DNA from: DATMNI01 sp035570275
Lineage (GTDB): Bacteria; Acidobacteriota; Terriglobia; Bryobacterales; Bryobacteraceae
Length of the DNA stretch: 24,757 bases
Assembly (NCBI GenBank): GCA_035570275.1
Contig: DATMNI010000025.1
Location: forward strand, 1-24,757
Direction: 5' to 3'
The notes below the pieces were generated by a model. That model saw only the letters and a list, made by a program, of their open reading frames with translations, was not told the origin of the DNA and searched no databases. The position numbers and the translations under genes are program-made. Of this stretch, positions 21,516 to 24,757 are shown piece after piece; position 1 is the stretch's first letter; every line of letters begins with the position of its first letter.

Positions 21516-24269
21516 CTACTCGTGCCGCAGCGCCGTCATGGGACTGATCCGCGATGCCCGCCAGGCCGGGGTGTAGCCGGCCGCGAGGGCGGCGGCAGCG
21601 AGGATAGCCACCGAAAGCGAAATGGCAAGCGGATCGTTGGGCTTGGCGCCAAACAGAAATGCCGCAATGAAATGAGTGGTCTCCCAAGCCGCCGCAAGTC
21701 CGATGACCAGCCCCACGGCGGCCAACGCCAGGACTTCGCGCAGCACCATCCAGATGATGCCGCGCTGTTCGGCGCCGAGCGCCATGCGGATGCCGATTTC
21801 GCTGGTTCGCCGCGCCACCCCGTAGGCCATGGTGCCGTAGAGGCCTACGCACGCAATCAGCAGGGCAAGGATCGCGAAGCCCGTGCAAAGGGCGGCGAAA
21901 GTGCGCTCCTGGCTGATGGTTTGATCGATCTGGCGCGCCTGGGTGTTGATGCCCGTGAGGGGAATGCTGTTACTGGTTTGCCCCACGATCTGGCGGGCCG
22001 CGCCGGCTAGCGCCAGCGGATCGCCGGCAGTCCGGAGTTCAAACCAAACCCCGCCCAGACCGTCAAGATCCTGAGTGTAAGGGAGGTAGGCTACGGGCGG
22101 AGTGTCCTCCTTGAGCGAGTTGTAGTGCGCGGTTTTGGAGACGCCGATGATTTCGATATCGGCCGGCCTCTTGGAGTCGCCAATGCCGAAGGTGCGGCCA
22201 ATCGGGTTTTGTTGCGGGAAGAACCTGGCCGCAAACTGTTCGTTGACGACGGCCACGTGTGCAGACGCCATGTCGCGTTCTTCAATCCCGCGGCCCAACA
22301 GGACCGGAATCTGCAGGGTCGCGAGAAACGATGGGTCGACATGGAGCATGGAGGTTGACTGTCGCCTGCCTGCCGGCGGCGGCGCACCCGGAATCGTGAC
22401 GGTATCGTCGTTCACGTAATGGCTAACCAGCGGAAAATTCGAGAGACCCGCGCTGCGCACCCCGGGAATGGCGCGGAAGCTGTCCCTCAAGCTCGCGTAG
22501 AGGCGGGCCAGCGCGTCGCCCTTGTATCCGGCCTGCCGGGCGTTCAGGCTGAAGATCAGAATATTCTCGCGATTGAATCCGATATCCACCGAGTGCAGGT
22601 TGGAAACGGTGCGTACGAATAGGCCAGCCCCGATCACCAGCAGCAGGGAGGTCGCAATTTGCGCCACCACAAGCAATTGATTCGCTCCTAGCCGGAATCC
22701 GAAACGCCACAGCCGTCCCCGGGGCTCGCTGGCTCTGGCTTCCTTCAGGGCAGGCGTAAGATCCACTCGGGTTGCCTGCAGGGCAGGAGCCAGCCCGAAG
22801 ACAATTCCAGTCACCAACGCCAGCGCCAATGTGAACCCGAGCACCCGCCAGCTCAGATTGGCGTGCAGCGTGAATTGATCCCGTCCATTGGCGAGCAGCC
22901 AGGTGATCGATTGAATTCCCCAGTACGCAACTGCCAATCCCAGCAGGCCGCCCAGAAAGGAGAGCATCACCGATTCCGTCAGCAACTGCCGCACAATGCG
23001 CCAGCGGCCGGCGCCGAGCGAAAGCCGCACCGCCATCTCGCGTCTGCGGGCGGCCGCTCGCGCCAGCAGGAGATTGGCAATGTTGGCGCAAGCGATGATG
23101 AGAATCAGGCCGACCATCGCCATGAGGATGTATAGCGGTTCGGAGTATTGACGCCGTAGTGAGTCAAGGCCGGAAGCGGCTTCTTGCAGGCGGAGTTCGG
23201 GCAAGACCGCTTTTTCCTTGGCAGAGGCGGCTGTGCTGTCCGCGAACAAGTGAAACTGCGTAGCCAGTGCGGCCTGGGCTTGTGCGATGGTGACGCCTGG
23301 CCGCAGGCGGCCCATCATTTCCACCCAATAGAAGTGCGGGTCGAAGAACTTCCGTCGCTCCTCATCGGCCGGGCGCTGGGCCAATAGAGGCGCCGCGTGC
23401 AAAGGGATGGCTACCGGCGGTTCGGTTGCCGCGTCCACCCCGAAGAAACCGGGCGCGGAGACTCCAACAATGGTGAACGGGACGTTGTTGATGAGCATCG
23501 ACTGTCCGATGGCATCCGGATTCGCGGCGAAACGGCGCTGCCAGTACTTGTGGGTGATCACGGCCACGGGGGCCGCGCCGGCGCGGTCGTCCGCATCGAG
23601 AATCAGCCGTCCGGCGGCGGGCGGCACACCGAGATCGCGGTAGAATCCACCCGATACGAAAAGCCCCTGGGCGACTTCCGCCTGGCCATGAGCGATGATG
23701 TTGACTTGCCACGCCCCTCCGTAAGCGAACAGCGTGGACAGCTTGTCCTGATTGGCGCGCAGGAACTCGAAGGCGGCGAACGGGTAGTTGGGGCTGGTGA
23801 GGATGCCGGTTTTGCGATCCCGGTACCTGCTGCCGTTCTGACCGTGAATCACCGCCGGGTTGCCTTTGGCGTGCCAGTTCAAGACCACCAGTTCCTCCGG
23901 GTGCTGCACTGGCAGGGCGCGCAGCAGAATCGCGTCCATGAAGCTATAGATGGCGGTGTTGGCGCCGATCCCCAACGCCAGCGAAAGTACGGCCATGGCG
24001 GTAAACAGCCGGTTGGCGGCCATCATCCGTAGGGCATAGCGAATATCCTGCGCGAGTTGCTCGGCGAAATTCCAGGTCCACATGGCGCGGCTTTCCTCCT
24101 TGAGTAATGTGACATTTCCAAACTGCCGGCTGGCAGCGGCATTGGCAGCAATGCCGCTGCCGCGTGCCTCGGCCTGCAGCGAAAGATGATGGCGCATCTC
24201 TTCGTCGAGATCCCGTTCGAACTGGTCCCGGTGAAGCAGGAAGCGTAGTCTGCGCAAGAGTTCTCGCAT
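21516..24269 (-). CDS. ADOP-type MacB/FtsX permease (917 aa)
   Basis: The protein has a permease prefix (residues ~1-75, LLRRLRFLLHRDQFERDLDEE). Two MacB-like periplasmic-core-plus-FtsX modules follow. The first opens LAQDIRYALRMMAANRLFTA and ALGIGANTAIYSFMDAILL and ends in an FtsX domain with IACANIANLLLARAAARRRE. The second starts near LLVVAQIATSLLLVIGAGLF and ends LAAGYTPAWRASRISPMTAL. This duplicated architecture without a linked ATPase is characteristic of acidobacterial duplicated orphan permeases; substrates are unknown, and export or mechanotransmission is inferred from MacB. The ATG at 24269 has no ribosome site. It is encoded downstream of a PadR gene on the same strand, separated by 14-bp tandem repeats. 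Confidence 0.92.
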   Translation of the reverse strand: MRELLRRLRFLLHRDQFERDLDEEMRHHLSLQAEARGSGIAANAAASRQFGNVTLLKEESRAMWTWNFAEQLAQDIRYALRMMAANRLFTAMAVLSLALGIGANTAIYSFMDAILLRALPVQHPEELVVLNWHAKGNPAVIHGQNGSRYRDRKTGILTSPNYPFAAFEFLRANQDKLSTLFAYGGAWQVNIIAHGQAEVAQGLFVSGGFYRDLGVPPAAGRLILDADDRAGAAPVAVITHKYWQRRFAANPDAIGQSMLINNVPFTIVGVSAPGFFGVDAATEPPVAIPLHAAPLLAQRPADEERRKFFDPHFYWVEMMGRLRPGVTIAQAQAALATQFHLFADSTAASAKEKAVLPELRLQEAASGLDSLRRQYSEPLYILMAMVGLILIIACANIANLLLARAAARRREMAVRLSLGAGRWRIVRQLLTESVMLSFLGGLLGLAVAYWGIQSITWLLANGRDQFTLHANLSWRVLGFTLALALVTGIVFGLAPALQATRVDLTPALKEARASEPRGRLWRFGFRLGANQLLVVAQIATSLLLVIGAGLFVRTVSNLHSVDIGFNRENILIFSLNARQAGYKGDALARLYASLRDSFRAIPGVRSAGLSNFPLVSHYVNDDTVTIPGAPPPAGRRQSTSMLHVDPSFLATLQIPVLLGRGIEERDMASAHVAVVNEQFAARFFPQQNPIGRTFGIGDSKRPADIEIIGVSKTAHYNSLKEDTPPVAYLPYTQDLDGLGGVWFELRTAGDPLALAGAARQIVGQTSNSIPLTGINTQARQIDQTISQERTFAALCTGFAILALLIACVGLYGTMAYGVARRTSEIGIRMALGAEQRGIIWMVLREVLALAAVGLVIGLAAAWETTHFIAAFLFGAKPNDPLAISLSVAILAAAALAAGYTPAWRASRISPMTALRHE

Positions 24270-24280
24270 AGCGGTTTCAA

Positions 24281-24351
24281 GCGGGCTGGATCACGCGGGC
24301 TGTCATCATGCGGACGGTATCACGCGGGCTGTATCATGCCGGCTGTATCAC
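24281..24351 (-). repeat. Five 14-15-bp tandem repeats spanning the PadR stop and the gap to the permease
   Basis: Units of the form GCGGGCTGTATCAC begin at 24281, 24295, 24310, 24324 and 24338. On the minus strand each unit carries TGAT, so every copy offers a TGA. The copy at 24324-24337 supplies the PadR stop (24336-24334), and the array encodes the final VIQPA of PadR. Confidence 0.8.
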
Positions 24352-24672
24352 GCGTACGATGGCCGCCATCACGCGTTCGAATTCCTGGATTTCGTGGGCA
24401 AGCTGTTTGCGGCCATGGGGCGTCAGGCGGTAGTAGCGCGCGCGCCGATTGTTTTCCGATTGCTTCCACTCGGCTACCACCCAGCCCTTGATGAGCATGC
24501 GCTGCAACGCGGGGTAGAGCGAGCCTTCCTCCACCTGCAAAACGTCTTGGGACACCTGTTGGACGTGCTGGGCGATACCGTAGCCGTGCATCGGCCCCAG
24601 CCTGGCCAGCGTCTTGAGGACCAGCATGTACAGGGTACCGGGTGGGATTTCGGTTCGCGTCTCCATTTCCAT
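24334..24672 (-). CDS. PadR-family regulator of the adjacent ADOP permease
   Basis: The 112-aa winged-helix protein has PPGTLYMLVLKTLARLGPMH, GYGIAQHV, VEEGSLYPALQRMLIKGWVV and ENNRRARYYRLTPHGRKQL, the full PadR pattern. It likely represses the permease downstream and itself. A TATAGT -10 box lies 6 bp before the ATG at 24672 with no ribosome site, so translation is probably leaderless; a second ATG two codons later is an alternative. The C-terminal residues IQPA and the stop are encoded by the 14-bp tandem array, so the end of the protein has been shaped by repeat expansion. Confidence 0.92.
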   Translation of the reverse strand: MEMETRTEIPPGTLYMLVLKTLARLGPMHGYGIAQHVQQVSQDVLQVEEGSLYPALQRMLIKGWVVAEWKQSENNRRARYYRLTPHGRKQLAHEIQEFERVMAAIVRVIQPA

Positions 24673-24701
24673 AGCTGAACTATACGATAGTCAGACTATG
24701 G
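24669..24701 (-). promoter_or_regulatory. Promoter and interlaced palindromic operator of the PadR-ADOP locus
   Basis: Three alternately oriented 5-bp half-sites are spaced by 3 bp: ACTAT (24679-24683), ATAGT (24687-24691) and ACTAT (24695-24699). They are enclosed by CCATAG (24669-24674) and CTATGG (24696-24701). The -10 hexamer TATAGT (minus, 24684-24679) is inside the array, so a bound repressor would block RNA polymerase. Confidence 0.55.
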
Positions 24702-24757
24702 AAGGCGATGGCCGGTTAGCAGGAAAGCTCAAGATTCGGGTGGTTGGTTAGTGAGAG

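Overview
The window looks like a chromosomal segment of an acidobacterium of the Solibacter/Bryobacterales type. This is inferred from gene content, with no database search. The clues are a secreted subtilase ending in the Solibacter-type C-terminal domain, a PadR regulator paired with a very large duplicated MacB/FtsX permease (ADOP type), several PadR loci, high G+C, and short secreted or membrane proteins of kinds I associate with that phylum.

Layout. 1-2890: 3' part of a secreted subtilisin-like protease (+). 2984-3277: small Cys-containing protein. 3278-3907: 630 bp without a convincing protein gene but rich in structure. It has 24-bp tandem hairpins, a minus-strand intrinsic terminator, palindromes, and a candidate minus-strand ncRNA with a near-consensus promoter and a T-tract terminator. 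3908-5281: secreted heparinase-like protein. 5400-7265: fabH (-) divergent from a SprT-like metalloprotein (+). 7308-8950: two membrane proteins and a 38-aa exported peptide (-). 9129-10347: a broken or unusually started conserved ORF overlapping a convergent HTH/S24-like regulator. 10555-12002: ubiX-pheA operon. 12123-13376: PadR, short permease-prefix-like protein, DUF457-like membrane protein. 13648-15935 (-): Gly-rich small protein, trxA, glgA. 16018-18071: ECF sigma factor overlapping a membrane-anchored, DUF4384-like putative anti-sigma protein.

18137-19898 is a probable insertion. It carries a tail-anchored zinc-ribbon protein and a fusion of an unknown N-terminal domain to an HhH-GPD DNA-glycosylase-like domain. 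The gene-end junction at the insertion point occurs on both sides: a stub of the downstream glycosyltransferase lies on the left, and a stub of the upstream DUF4384 gene on the right. The glycosyltransferase beyond it (19906-20982, -) has one in-frame TAA. Next come REP-like palindromes around a decayed IS200/RAYT-type transposase (about 21189-21483), then the ADOP permease and its PadR regulator (21516-24672, -).

Two themes recur. Short tandem duplications (12-24 bp) sit at or across start and stop codons. Several genes start 6-11 bp after a good -10 hexamer, suggesting leaderless transcripts. No rRNA, tRNA, CRISPR array or intact transposon was found.
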